A DNA stretch of 64,000 nt from Streptomyces roseolus. Its GTDB lineage: Bacteria; Actinomycetota; Actinomycetes; Streptomycetales; Streptomycetaceae. A program made the position numbers and the translations under genes. Positions 26,477 through 34,000 of this stretch are shown one piece after another. Positions within the stretch are counted from its first letter, which is position 1, and every line of letters starts with the position of its first letter. Under the pieces are notes generated by a model, which worked only from the letters and a program-made list of their open reading frames with translations, made no database searches and was not told the DNA's origin. The stretch spans positions 112,129 to 176,128 of the forward strand of contig NZ_BMTV01000018.1 of NCBI RefSeq assembly GCF_014649855.1, in the 5' to 3' direction.

Positions 26477-27252
26477 TGGGCTGCCTCCGCGGTGCGGGCC
26501 TGCCGCCGGGTCACGGCGTTGTCCGTGGCGCCGGTGATCGCGGCGATGATCTCTTCGTGCGTGGTGGTGGCGACCGGGAAGGTGCCGTTGTTGCGGCCGA
26601 GACGCAGCACGGCGACGGTGTCGGCGACGGCCTTGACGTCGGCCATGTTGTGGCTGATGAGGATGACGCCGAGGCCCTGCTCGCGCAGCCGCTCGACGAG
26701 GTCGAGGACCTGGGCGGTCTGCTCGACGCCGAGGGCGGCGGTGGGCTCGTCCAGGATCACGATCTTGGGGTCGCCGACCAGGGCGCGGGCGATGGCGACC
26801 ACCTGCCGCTGGCCGCCGGAGAGGGCGGCGACGGGGATGCGGACGCTGGGGATGCGGATGGAGAGGGTGGAGAGGAGGTCCTTGGCGCGCTTCTCCATGG
26901 CGACCTCGTCGAGGACGCCGCCCTTCTTGAGCTCGCGGCCGAGGAAGAGGTTGGCGACGACGTCGAGGTTGTCGCAGAGGGCGAGGTCCTGGTAGACGGT
27001 GGCCACGCCGAGGGCCTGGGAGTCCTGCGGGCGGGAGATCTCGACGGGGCGGCCCTCCCACTCGATGACGCCCTCGTCGATGGGGTGGACGCCGGCGATC
27101 GTCTTGACCAGCGTGGACTTTCCGGCGCCGTTGTCGCCGACCAGGGCGACGACTTCGCCGGCGTGGACTTCGAGGTCGACACCGGAGAGGACCTGGACCG
27201 CTCCGAATCGCTTGAAGATCCCGCGCAACGCCAGGACAGGCGTCTGGGACAC
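26473..27252 (-). CDS. xylG: Xylose-type ABC transporter ATP-binding protein XylG
   Basis: A 259-aa ATPase with a single ABC domain: Walker A GDNGAGKSTL (about 37-46), Q-loop TVYQDLAL, signature LSGGQRQ, Walker B IVILDEP and switch His ISHN. E. coli-type XylG/RbsA proteins carry two ABC domains in about 500 aa. Streptomyces members of this operon use one, so a homodimer must power the transporter. The start is placed at GTG 27252 (MSQTPVLALRGIFKRFG), with GAAGGAG 9 nt upstream. An in-frame ATG 42 nt earlier lies inside that binding site. It is preceded by a 254-bp spacer with two hairpins after xylF and overlaps xylH. Confidence 0.93.
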   Translation of the reverse strand: MSQTPVLALRGIFKRFGAVQVLSGVDLEVHAGEVVALVGDNGAGKSTLVKTIAGVHPIDEGVIEWEGRPVEISRPQDSQALGVATVYQDLALCDNLDVVANLFLGRELKKGGVLDEVAMEKRAKDLLSTLSIRIPSVRIPVAALSGGQRQVVAIARALVGDPKIVILDEPTAALGVEQTAQVLDLVERLREQGLGVILISHNMADVKAVADTVAVLRLGRNNGTFPVATTTHEEIIAAITGATDNAVTRRQARTAEAAQ

Positions 27253-27337
27253 GTGAACCAACTCCTTCGCCGCCCGTGCGGAGGGCGGCGGCATGTCGCG
27301 CCGTGCGGCGGCGCCGAGTTCGAGGGGGGCTGTGCTC

Positions 27338-27383
27338 GTCCGGCCCCGGCCGACAGCGGGGTTGGGGTCGGCCGGGGCCGGAC
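27338..27383 (-). terminator. Long hairpin in the xylF-xylG spacer (attenuator)
   Basis: Perfect 17-bp arms (GTCCGGCCCCGGCCGAC and its complement) flank a 12-nt loop. A second, bulged hairpin lies at about 27,428-27,470. They stand between xylF and xylG inside one operon, so partial termination or 3'-end protection of the xylF message is likely. Confidence 0.7.
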
Positions 27384-27506
27384 GGGTCTGGGGGCGGAGG
27401 CCGCCGCGTCACGGGGACGGGCGGGTTCCGCGCCCTGCCGGGGCTGACGGTCCGGCAGGGAGGGCGCGGGGTCCGGGAGACGGAGCGTCCAGGACCCCGG
27501 CGGGGC

Positions 27507-28571
27507 CTACTTGATGCCCAGCTCGGCGCACTTGGCGGCGAGGTCCGCGGTGCAGACGTCGGCGGCGGCGTAGATGCCGTCCTTGATGACCGTGGACTGG
27601 ATGTTGGTCTTGTCGACGACCACCGGCGGGAAGAGGGTGGACTTCACGCCGTCCGTCTCGCCCTGGGCGCCGAGGTCCTTGCCCTGGAGCAGGTTGACCG
27701 CGAACTTGGCGGCCTCGGGGGCCAGCTGGAGCGGGCTCTTGTAGATGGTGAAGGTCTGGGTGCCGGCGACGATGCGCTGGATGCCCGCGACCTCGGCGTC
27801 CTGGCCGCCGACCGGGATGCCCTTGATGCCGGCGTTCTCCAGGGAGGTGATGATGCCGCCCGCCATGCCGTCGTTGGCGGAGTAGACGGCGCCGATCTTG
27901 TCCTTGCCGAGGGAGGAGATGGCGGCGGCCATCTTCTCGCCCGCGACCTTCGGGTCCCACTCGCCGGAGGCCTCGTAGGCGATCTTGCCGACCTTGCCGT
28001 CGAGGGCGGCGTGGGCGCCCTTCTTGAAGAGGGCGGCGTTCGGGTCCTTCTCGTCGCCGTTGATCATGACGACCTGGGCGGAGGCGGCCTTGGCGCCGAG
28101 GGCGGAGAGCAGGGCCTGGCCCTGGAGCTCGCCGACCTTGTTGTTGTCGTGGCTGACGTAGGCGTCGGCGCCCTCGATCGCGCGGTCGTACGCGACGACC
28201 TTGACGCCCTTGCCCTGCGCCTCCTTGACCCAGGCGGCCGACTTGGCGGCGTCGACCGAGCCGAGCGCGATGACCTTCACGCCGTCGGCGATGAGCTGGT
28301 CGAACTGCTGCTTCTGCTTCACGACGTCGGAGACGGCGTTGTTGTAGACGACCTCGCAGTCACCGCAGGCGGCCTTGACGGCCTTCTCGAACTGCGGCTT
28401 GTCCAGCGACTCGTACCGCGCGGTCTTGTTCTCCGGGAGGAGCAGACCGATCTTGGTCGAGCTGCCCTTCTCCTCGCTGTCACCGCCGCCGGCCTGGCCA
28501 CAGGCGGAGAGCGCGAGGGCCATCGAGACCGCGGCCGAGCCTATGACGACGCGACGAGTCATTGCGTTCAT
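27507..28571 (-). CDS. xylF: Xylose-type ABC transporter substrate-binding lipoprotein XylF
   Basis: A 354-aa lipoprotein. The signal peptide MNAMTRRVVIGSAAVSMAL ends at lipobox LSAC (Cys about 24). The body is a periplasmic-binding-protein type I fold: KIGLLLPENKTARYESLDKP, GVKVVAYDRAIEGAD, YVSHDNNKVGELQG, VYSANDGMAGGIITSLENAG and VGGQDAEVAGIQRIVAGTQT, all typical of xylose/ribose binders. The C-terminal Cys pair (DVCTADLAAKCAEL) may form a disulphide. Start ATG 28571 has GGGAGG 8 nt upstream. The gene directly follows rok7B7 on the same strand after a 122-bp spacer containing an operator-like sequence. It is the first gene of xylFGH. Confidence 0.94.
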   Translation of the reverse strand: MNAMTRRVVIGSAAVSMALALSACGQAGGGDSEEKGSSTKIGLLLPENKTARYESLDKPQFEKAVKAACGDCEVVYNNAVSDVVKQKQQFDQLIADGVKVIALGSVDAAKSAAWVKEAQGKGVKVVAYDRAIEGADAYVSHDNNKVGELQGQALLSALGAKAASAQVVMINGDEKDPNAALFKKGAHAALDGKVGKIAYEASGEWDPKVAGEKMAAAISSLGKDKIGAVYSANDGMAGGIITSLENAGIKGIPVGGQDAEVAGIQRIVAGTQTFTIYKSPLQLAPEAAKFAVNLLQGKDLGAQGETDGVKSTLFPPVVVDKTNIQSTVIKDGIYAAADVCTADLAAKCAELGIK

Positions 28572-28654
28572 GTGGGGTTGCCTCCCTGACGAGGCCGCGA
28601 CGGTGCGGCCGAGGTGTCACGAAGTCAACTCGGCCGCAACACCGTCGTCAAGAA

Positions 28655-28666
28655 GTGAAAACTTAA
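28655..28666. promoter_or_regulatory. Candidate Rok7B7 operator in front of xylF
   Basis: GTGAAAACTTAA lies in an AT-rich part of the 122-bp rok7B7-xylF spacer. A similar 12-mer (GTGAACTCTAAG) sits just before rok7B7. Rok7B7 control of xylFGH is known; this exact site is inferred. Confidence 0.35.
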
Positions 28667-28693
28667 CGAGATGACAACGGTGGTTATCGTTCT

Positions 28694-29932
28694 CTAAGTG
28701 AACGCGGGCACGGAGGCCGGAGCCGCCGCCTGATATGCCCCTTCCGCCCCGTTGAGCAGCGTCGAGTCGCCCATCTCACTCAGCACCAGGGCCAGCGCCC
28801 CCAGCACCTCGGCCCGGCCGCCCAGCGCGCCCTGGACCACGGAGAGCCGGCGGGCGGCGCTGGGGATGGCGTACCGGCCCACCGAGTCCCGGATGGGGGC
28901 GAGCACCAGCTCGCCGGCCTCGGCGAGGTCGCCGCCGAGCACGACCCGGCTCGGGTTCAGGAGATTGCAGAGGTTGGCGACGCCGCTGCCGATGTGCCGG
29001 CCCACGTCGGCGATGACCCGCCGGCAGCCCGGGTCGCCCTCGCGGGCCAGCTGCACCACCCGCTCCATGGTGAGGTCGGGGCCGTGGCTCGGCTGGAGCA
29101 GCGGCAGCACGTACCGGGCGGCGGTGAAGGTCTCCAGGCAGCCGCGGTTGCCGCAGCGGCAGACCGGGCCCGACTCGTCGAGGGTGATGTGGCCGATCTC
29201 GCCGGCCGTGCCGCCCGGGCCGCGGTAGACCCGCCCGTCGATCACCAGGCCGGCGCCGACGCCGCTCGCCACCTTGATGTACGCCAGGTCCTTCACGCCC
29301 CGGCCGCTCCCCCACACCAGCTCGCCGAGCGCGCCCAGGTTGGCGTCGTTGTCGACGTGGACGGGGACCCCGAGCCGGGCGGACAGCTCCTCGGCGGGGT
29401 TGATGCCGCTCCACCCCGGCAGGATCGAGGTCGAGCCGAGCGTCCCGGAGGCGACGTCGATGGGGCCGGGCACGCCGAGACCGACGCCGATCACCTTGTC
29501 CCGGCCGATGCCGGTGGCCTCGATCAGCCGGTTGACCAGCTGTTCCGCCCGGTCGAAGCCCTCCGCCGCGGAGGCGTCCACGTCGAGCGGCTCGGCCTCC
29601 TCGGCGAGCACCTGGTGGGCGAGGTTGCCCACCGCGACCCTGAGGTGGGTGTGCCCGAAGTCGACGCCGATGACGATGCCGGCGTCGCCGGAGAGCGAGA
29701 CGCTGCGGGCCCGCCGGCCGCCCGCCGAGGTGGGGGTCACCTCGACCGTGCCGCCGTCCTTCAGCTCCCGGACGATGTTGGAGACCGTCGCTGCCGACAG
29801 CCCCGTGGCCCGGGCGATCTCCGCCTGGGTCAGCGAACCGGCCATCCGGACCGCCCGCACGACCCGCTCGAGATTGGCCCTGTGCAGCGACGTCTGCGAC
29901 CCCGGAGTCTCCATCGACTCTTTCACTCCCAC
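28694..29932 (-). CDS. rok7B7: ROK-family regulator Rok7B7
   Basis: A 412-aa ROK repressor. The N-terminal winged helix (about 20-75: HRANLERVVRAVRMAGSLTQ, AEIARATGLSAATVSNIVRE) precedes the sugar-kinase-like fold with IGVDFGHTHLRVAVG, GVGLGVPGPID and IKVASGVGAGLVIDG. The zinc motif CRCGNRGCLE (about residue 250) is intact. In S. coelicolor this regulator, between the same two transport operons, represses xylFGH and affects carbon repression and antibiotic production. Start GTG 29932 (MGVKESMETPGSQ) has GGAG 6 nt upstream. ATG 29947 or ATG 29914 are possible. A strong hairpin separates it from ngcG. Confidence 0.92.
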   Translation of the reverse strand: MGVKESMETPGSQTSLHRANLERVVRAVRMAGSLTQAEIARATGLSAATVSNIVRELKDGGTVEVTPTSAGGRRARSVSLSGDAGIVIGVDFGHTHLRVAVGNLAHQVLAEEAEPLDVDASAAEGFDRAEQLVNRLIEATGIGRDKVIGVGLGVPGPIDVASGTLGSTSILPGWSGINPAEELSARLGVPVHVDNDANLGALGELVWGSGRGVKDLAYIKVASGVGAGLVIDGRVYRGPGGTAGEIGHITLDESGPVCRCGNRGCLETFTAARYVLPLLQPSHGPDLTMERVVQLAREGDPGCRRVIADVGRHIGSGVANLCNLLNPSRVVLGGDLAEAGELVLAPIRDSVGRYAIPSAARRLSVVQGALGGRAEVLGALALVLSEMGDSTLLNGAEGAYQAAAPASVPAFT

Positions 29933-29947
29933 CGTTATCTCCAACAT

Positions 29948-29959
29948 GTGAACTCTAAG
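29948..29959. promoter_or_regulatory. Candidate autoregulatory site before rok7B7
   Basis: GTGAACTCTAAG resembles the 12-mer upstream of xylF (GTGAAAACTTAA), sharing GTGAA and CT-A at the same spacing. Confidence 0.3.
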
Positions 29960-30002
29960 GGGACGCTTTCGCCTTCGCTTCCGTCAAGACCCGGAACAGC
30001 CG

Positions 30003-30036
30003 CAGGCCCCCGCACGCGGGCGCGTGCGGGGGCCTG
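30003..30036 (-). terminator. Terminator of the ngcEFG operon
   Basis: Perfect 15-bp stem (CAGGCCCCCGCACGC and complement) with a GGGC loop, 34 bp beyond the ngcG stop. Confidence 0.82.
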
Positions 30037-30069
30037 TGGGAGCGTGGGAGCGCTGCTCCTTCCCGGTCG

Positions 30070-31002
30070 CTACTTCACGGCGCCGGCGGTGAGACCGGCC
30101 ACCACCTGCCGCTGGAAGACGACGTACGCGGCGAGCACCGGCAGCATCGCCATCACCAGGCCGGCGAAGAGTCCCGACCAGTCGCCCTTGTAGCCCTGGC
30201 TGACCGCGAGCTGCACCAGGCCCTGCGAGAGCACCTTCTGGTCGGGGTCGGTGTTGAGCACCGTCGGCAGCAGGTACTGGTTCCACTGGCCGAGGAAGTT
30301 GAAGATGCCGACGCTGATCAGACCCGGCTTGGCCATCGGCAGCATCACCTGGAAGAAGGTGCGGGTGTGCGAGGCCCCGTCGATGAAGGCCGCCTCCGCC
30401 ACCGAGGTCGGCAGCGTCCGGAAGAAGGCGGTCAGGAAGAAGACGGTGAAGGGCAGCGAGTACGCGATGTAGACCAGGATCAGCCCGTGGATCGTGTTCA
30501 GCAGGGCCATGTTCTGCATCACGTAGAAGAGCGGCACGAGCGCCAGGATGATCGGGAAGCTCATCCCGCCGATGAAGAGGAAGTAGAGGAAGCGGTTCCC
30601 GGGGAACTCGAAGCGGGCCAGGACGTACGCCGCCATCGAGCCGAACAGCAGGGTGCCGACGAGCGAGCCGCCGACCACCAGGACCGTGTTCAGGAAGTAG
30701 TCGCTCATGTGCGCCTGCGTCCAGGCGCGGGACCAGTTCTCGAAGTGCAGCGCGTCCGGCAGCGACCACGGGGAGGTGAAGATCGCCCGGTCGGTCTTGA
30801 AGGAGGTCATGACCGCCCAGAGCAGCGGCAGCACCACCATGATCGCCCAGATGATCAGCACGCCGTGCGAGAAGACGTTGAGGACGGTGCCCTCGCGCTT
30901 CGTGTCGGCCGGGGCCGCGGTCTTGCGGACGACGGGGACCCGGTCGGTGCGGAGGGCGGGGATCCGCTCGTCGTCGGCGGGCGGGATGTCGGTGGTCTTC
31001 AT
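30070..31002 (-). CDS. ngcG: N-acetylglucosamine/chitobiose ABC transporter permease NgcG
   Basis: A 310-aa MalG-type permease with six helices. After a 45-residue cytoplasmic N-terminus the helices begin with VFSHGVLIIWAIMVVLPLLW. The EAA loop contacting the ATPase is SVAEAAFIDGASHTRTFFQ. Start ATG 31002 overlaps the ngcF stop (ATGA). No ATPase gene accompanies the operon; Streptomyces CUT1 sugar transporters of this type use the shared ATPase MsiK encoded elsewhere. The name rests on the neighbourhood (ngcE-ngcF-ngcG next to rok7B7), which matches SCO6005-6008 as I recall it. Confidence 0.88.
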   Translation of the reverse strand: MKTTDIPPADDERIPALRTDRVPVVRKTAAPADTKREGTVLNVFSHGVLIIWAIMVVLPLLWAVMTSFKTDRAIFTSPWSLPDALHFENWSRAWTQAHMSDYFLNTVLVVGGSLVGTLLFGSMAAYVLARFEFPGNRFLYFLFIGGMSFPIILALVPLFYVMQNMALLNTIHGLILVYIAYSLPFTVFFLTAFFRTLPTSVAEAAFIDGASHTRTFFQVMLPMAKPGLISVGIFNFLGQWNQYLLPTVLNTDPDQKVLSQGLVQLAVSQGYKGDWSGLFAGLVMAMLPVLAAYVVFQRQVVAGLTAGAVK

Positions 31003-31931
31003 CAGAACTCCAGCCGCTCGCGCCGGCCCAGCTTCATCACGACGGCCGCGAAGGCGAGCGTGACGAGGAGGAGCGCGACGCCGATGGTCGTGGCGTAGGC
31101 GGCCTGACCGTCCCGGAACGCCTTCTGGTACACGTACAGCGGCATGACGATGGTCGAGTAGTCGGGGCCGCCGCCGCTCGGCCCGACGGTCATGATCTGC
31201 ACCACCGCGAAGGACTCCGCGCCCAGCGCGAGGATGCCCATGTAGATCCACCCCGACTGCACGGTGTCCCAGAGCAGCGGCAGGGTGATCCGGAAGAAGG
31301 TGGTGAAGCGGTTGGCGCCGTCGAGCAGCGCGGCCTCGTAGAAGTCGCGCGGAATGGACGCCATGCCCGCCGAGAAGAGCACCACGAAGAAGCCGACCGT
31401 CGACCAGACGAGGACGATCATCACGCAGATCAGGGCGAGGTCCGGGTCGCCGAGCCAGTCCGGCTGGACGCTGCCGAGGCCCACCGCCCTGAGGAACGAG
31501 TTGATGGCCCCGCTGTTCGGGTTGTACGCGAACTGGAAGAGCAGCGCCACGATCACGATCGACAGCACCTGCGGGAAGAAATAGACGATCTTGTAGAAGG
31601 ACGAACCGCGGACGCCCGTGACCGCCGCGCCCTTACGCCGCCGGCCCCCGACATTCAGCATGAACGCCAGGAAGAGCGCGAATCCGACCGTCACCAGGGG
31701 AAGGACGACCGCGAAGGTCAGGCTGTGCTGGAGCGATTTCCAGAAGATCTCGTCGTCGAGCAGTCTCGTGTAGTTGTCGAGACCGACGAACCCGAATTCG
31801 GGACTCAGACCGGACCAGTCCGTGAGCGAGTAGTAGATGGACTGGATGAACGGCCAGATGACGAAGAGCGCGTAGAGCGCCAGGGGGACCACCAGGAACC
31901 CCACGATGAAACGGTACTTGCCGTGCTGCAT
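31002..31931 (-). CDS. ngcF: N-acetylglucosamine/chitobiose ABC transporter permease NgcF
   Basis: A 309-aa MalF-type permease with six helices, starting YRFIVGFLVVPLALYALFVI and followed by WPFIQSIYYSLTDWSGLSPE. The EAA loop is SIPRDFYEAALLDGANRFTT. Start ATG 31931 (MQHGKYRFIVGF) is preferred over upstream in-frame codons, because the preceding Arg/Pro-rich stretch is encoded by the hairpin-forming ngcE-ngcF spacer. The Shine-Dalgarno is weak. The stop overlaps ngcG by ATGA, so both permeases are made in equal amounts. Confidence 0.88.
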   Translation of the reverse strand: MQHGKYRFIVGFLVVPLALYALFVIWPFIQSIYYSLTDWSGLSPEFGFVGLDNYTRLLDDEIFWKSLQHSLTFAVVLPLVTVGFALFLAFMLNVGGRRRKGAAVTGVRGSSFYKIVYFFPQVLSIVIVALLFQFAYNPNSGAINSFLRAVGLGSVQPDWLGDPDLALICVMIVLVWSTVGFFVVLFSAGMASIPRDFYEAALLDGANRFTTFFRITLPLLWDTVQSGWIYMGILALGAESFAVVQIMTVGPSGGGPDYSTIVMPLYVYQKAFRDGQAAYATTIGVALLLVTLAFAAVVMKLGRRERLEF

Positions 31932-31989
31932 TCCGAACCGACCCCGATCTCCGGCGAAGGGCGCGCGCCGCGGCGCCGCGCGCCGAGGG

Positions 31990-32028
31990 GCCGGGGCCCG
32001 CTCCCGGTCGGCGGGAAGGGGCCCCGGC
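31990..32028 (-). terminator. Hairpin in the ngcE-ngcF spacer
   Basis: 10-bp arms GCCGGGGCCC / GGGCCCCGGC with an inner stem. A second GC-only stem (GGCGCGCG / CGCGCGCC) lies at about 31,961-31,985. Probably protects or attenuates after the binding-protein gene. Confidence 0.55.
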
Positions 32029-32033
32029 ACTGC

Positions 32034-33482
32034 TCACTGGTGCTTGTAGTGCTTGATGTTCGGGTCCTTGGCCGCCTCGTCGGCGAACTTCTGGATCTTC
32101 TTGATCGTCTCGGCGGGGGTGGCGCGACCGGCCATCATCTCGCCGATGCCGGCGACGCCGATCTTCTCCTTCTGGAGCGCCACGTACCAGTCCTGGAGGC
32201 GGGGGTTGACCACGTTCGTGCCGGCCTTCTCCAGGGCCGCCACACCGGACTTGAGGCCCGGGGACAGCTCGATGCCGGTGGTGCCGCCGTTGAGCGCGCT
32301 GAGCGACTTCACGGACTGGGTGAAGCTCTTGGAGGAGGCCTCGCTGAGCATGATCCGCAGCTGCTCCATGGCGGCCTCGGGGTTCTTCGCCTTCGCCGGG
32401 ACGATGAAGGGCTCGCCGCCGGCCGCCCAGATGGTGCCGAACGGCAGCTTGTCGGAGGAGTCCAGGCCGGTCGGGGCGGAGACGGCGAGGCCGAAGTCGG
32501 CCGGCATGGTCTTCGCGGCCTCGTTCTCGACCCAGGAGCCGTTCGGGAGGAAGAGGGCCTTGCCCTCGGTCCAGGCGGTCTGCGACTGGATGTGGTCGAG
32601 GCCGGGGGTGCCCTGGAGGATGTAGCCCTTCTTGAAGAGCTCGTAGTACGCCTCGAAGCAGGCCTTGACGGCCGGGTGCTCCCAGGCCTTCGGCTCCAGG
32701 TTGTCGATGGCGTCCAGGACCTCGCGGCCGCCGACCTTGCCGATCATCGGGTAGAGCGAGAAGGGGAGGTAGTACGGGTGCTTGCCCGCGTACGTCCAGG
32801 GCGCGATGTCCTTCTTCTTGGCCTTCTCGCAGACGGCCAGCATCTCGTCCCAGGTCTCGGGGTACTTCGCGTCGAGCGAGTCGAGCGCCTTCTGCGAGTA
32901 CCACACGCCGTAGACGGTGTAGGCGTAGTTGAGCATCCAGCAGGGCTCGCCGTCGAACTGGCCCATCTCGACGATGCCGGGGCGCAGGGTGTCGCGGACC
33001 TTCTTGCTCGGGTCGTCGATCGAGGGCGCGTCGAGGAGCGGGGTCAGGTCGGTCAGCTGCTTCTGTCCGACGAGGACGCCCATGTCCATCTGCTCGGCGC
33101 CCGAGTTGTCGATCAGGTCCGGCGGGGTGCCGCCGTTGAACCGCGGCTGCAGCTCGGTGGTGATCTTCTGCGTCGGCGTGAACTTGACCTTGGCCTTCGG
33201 GTAGTTGGCCTCGAAGAGCTTGATCGCGTCCTTGGCGTACTGCTGGCCGAAGCCGCCGTCGAAGAGGACGAAGTCGAGCTCGGCGGACTCGTTGACCCCG
33301 AGCGGGTTCTTCTCGGACTTGACGCCCTTCTCGACCTGGTCGTTGCTCGTGCCGCCACCGCTGGCGCAGGCGGAGAGGAAGCCCATGGCCGGGACGGAGA
33401 TCAGACCGACAGCGGCGGAACGCTTGATCAGATCGCGACGGCCGAGGCCGCCCTCGTTCGACTGGGCGGAGGTGGATCCCAT
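32034..33482 (-). CDS. ngcE: N-acetylglucosamine/chitobiose-binding lipoprotein NgcE
   Basis: A 482-aa extracellular sugar-binding lipoprotein. The N-terminus carries a twin-arginine-like motif GRRDLIKRSAAVGLISV and lipobox FLSAC (Cys about 39), suggesting Tat export. The mature part is a CUT1 solute-binding protein (FVLFDGGFGQQYAKDAIKLF, GTPPDLIDNSGAEQMDMGVL, then a C-terminal ELSPGLKSGVAALEKAG segment). Start ATG 33482 is chosen with GAGG 8 nt upstream; a TTG two codons earlier sits too close to that site. First gene of ngcEFG, with a promoter overlapped by a DasR-box-like sequence, consistent with amino-sugar uptake. Confidence 0.88.
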   Translation of the reverse strand: MGSTSAQSNEGGLGRRDLIKRSAAVGLISVPAMGFLSACASGGGTSNDQVEKGVKSEKNPLGVNESAELDFVLFDGGFGQQYAKDAIKLFEANYPKAKVKFTPTQKITTELQPRFNGGTPPDLIDNSGAEQMDMGVLVGQKQLTDLTPLLDAPSIDDPSKKVRDTLRPGIVEMGQFDGEPCWMLNYAYTVYGVWYSQKALDSLDAKYPETWDEMLAVCEKAKKKDIAPWTYAGKHPYYLPFSLYPMIGKVGGREVLDAIDNLEPKAWEHPAVKACFEAYYELFKKGYILQGTPGLDHIQSQTAWTEGKALFLPNGSWVENEAAKTMPADFGLAVSAPTGLDSSDKLPFGTIWAAGGEPFIVPAKAKNPEAAMEQLRIMLSEASSKSFTQSVKSLSALNGGTTGIELSPGLKSGVAALEKAGTNVVNPRLQDWYVALQKEKIGVAGIGEMMAGRATPAETIKKIQKFADEAAKDPNIKHYKHQ

Positions 33483-33638
33483 GCTCAAGTCCTCGCCTTC
33501 ATTCAGGACTCAGGCGGTGTACCGGTCACCCGTGCTTCGTCTCGCCCATGGGCGAAGGGCCCCGCCACCGCGGTCATTTGCAGCTGGGTCATGCAGGCGT
33601 CGGGCCGTCGCCGGAGGATTCCGACGGGCTGGACGCCG

Positions 33639-33654
33639 ACAGGTATAGTCCACT
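33639..33654. promoter_or_regulatory. DasR-responsive-element-like operator on the ngcE promoter
   Basis: ACAGGTATAGTCCACT matches the dre consensus ACTGGTCTAGACCACT at 13 of 16 positions. It overlaps the predicted -10 of ngcE. Confidence 0.5.
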
Positions 33655-33671
33655 TCCCTCGGCGGGAGCAA
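33642..33671 (-). promoter_or_regulatory. Candidate ngcE promoter
   Basis: On the minus strand TTGCTC (33,666-33,671) and TATACC (33,642-33,647) are spaced by 18 bp, about 165 bp upstream of ngcE. Confidence 0.45.
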
Positions 33672-34000
33672 GATCGAAAGCAGCATTCGTCAGGCATCTT
33701 TCCCGAGTTGAGACCTCGGAGTTTTCCCACGGTCCTCCCCCGAAACACTGCCCCGGCCGAGCGGACCGCACCCCTCCGCCGCACGTTCACAACCTGAATG
33801 GTCCACTCGAATTCCCCCGAGGGCGGCAGGGCGCGAAAGAAAGTCGCGGGATGGCCGGAACCGGATGGGCGCCACGGCCGTCTTCCTGTCATGTACGGAG
33901 TCGCTGCCGGGCAGGCGGAAACGGGGGAAAACCCGCCGAACCGGGCCGAGTTCGGTAGTGCTTCGTGCCCTTCTGTTCCCGAATCCGATCTGGAGATCAC

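Larger units (their letters stand above)
33483..34000. promoter_or_regulatory. Divergent region between ngcE and the secreted repeat protein
   Basis: A 518-bp non-coding gap. It contains the ngcE promoter candidate (33,642-33,671, minus strand), the dre-like sequence at 33,639-33,654, a weaker partial match (GGTCCACT) at about 33,798-33,812, and the ribosome-binding site TGGAGATCAC for the gene at 34,001. No convincing short gene is seen. Confidence 0.6.
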
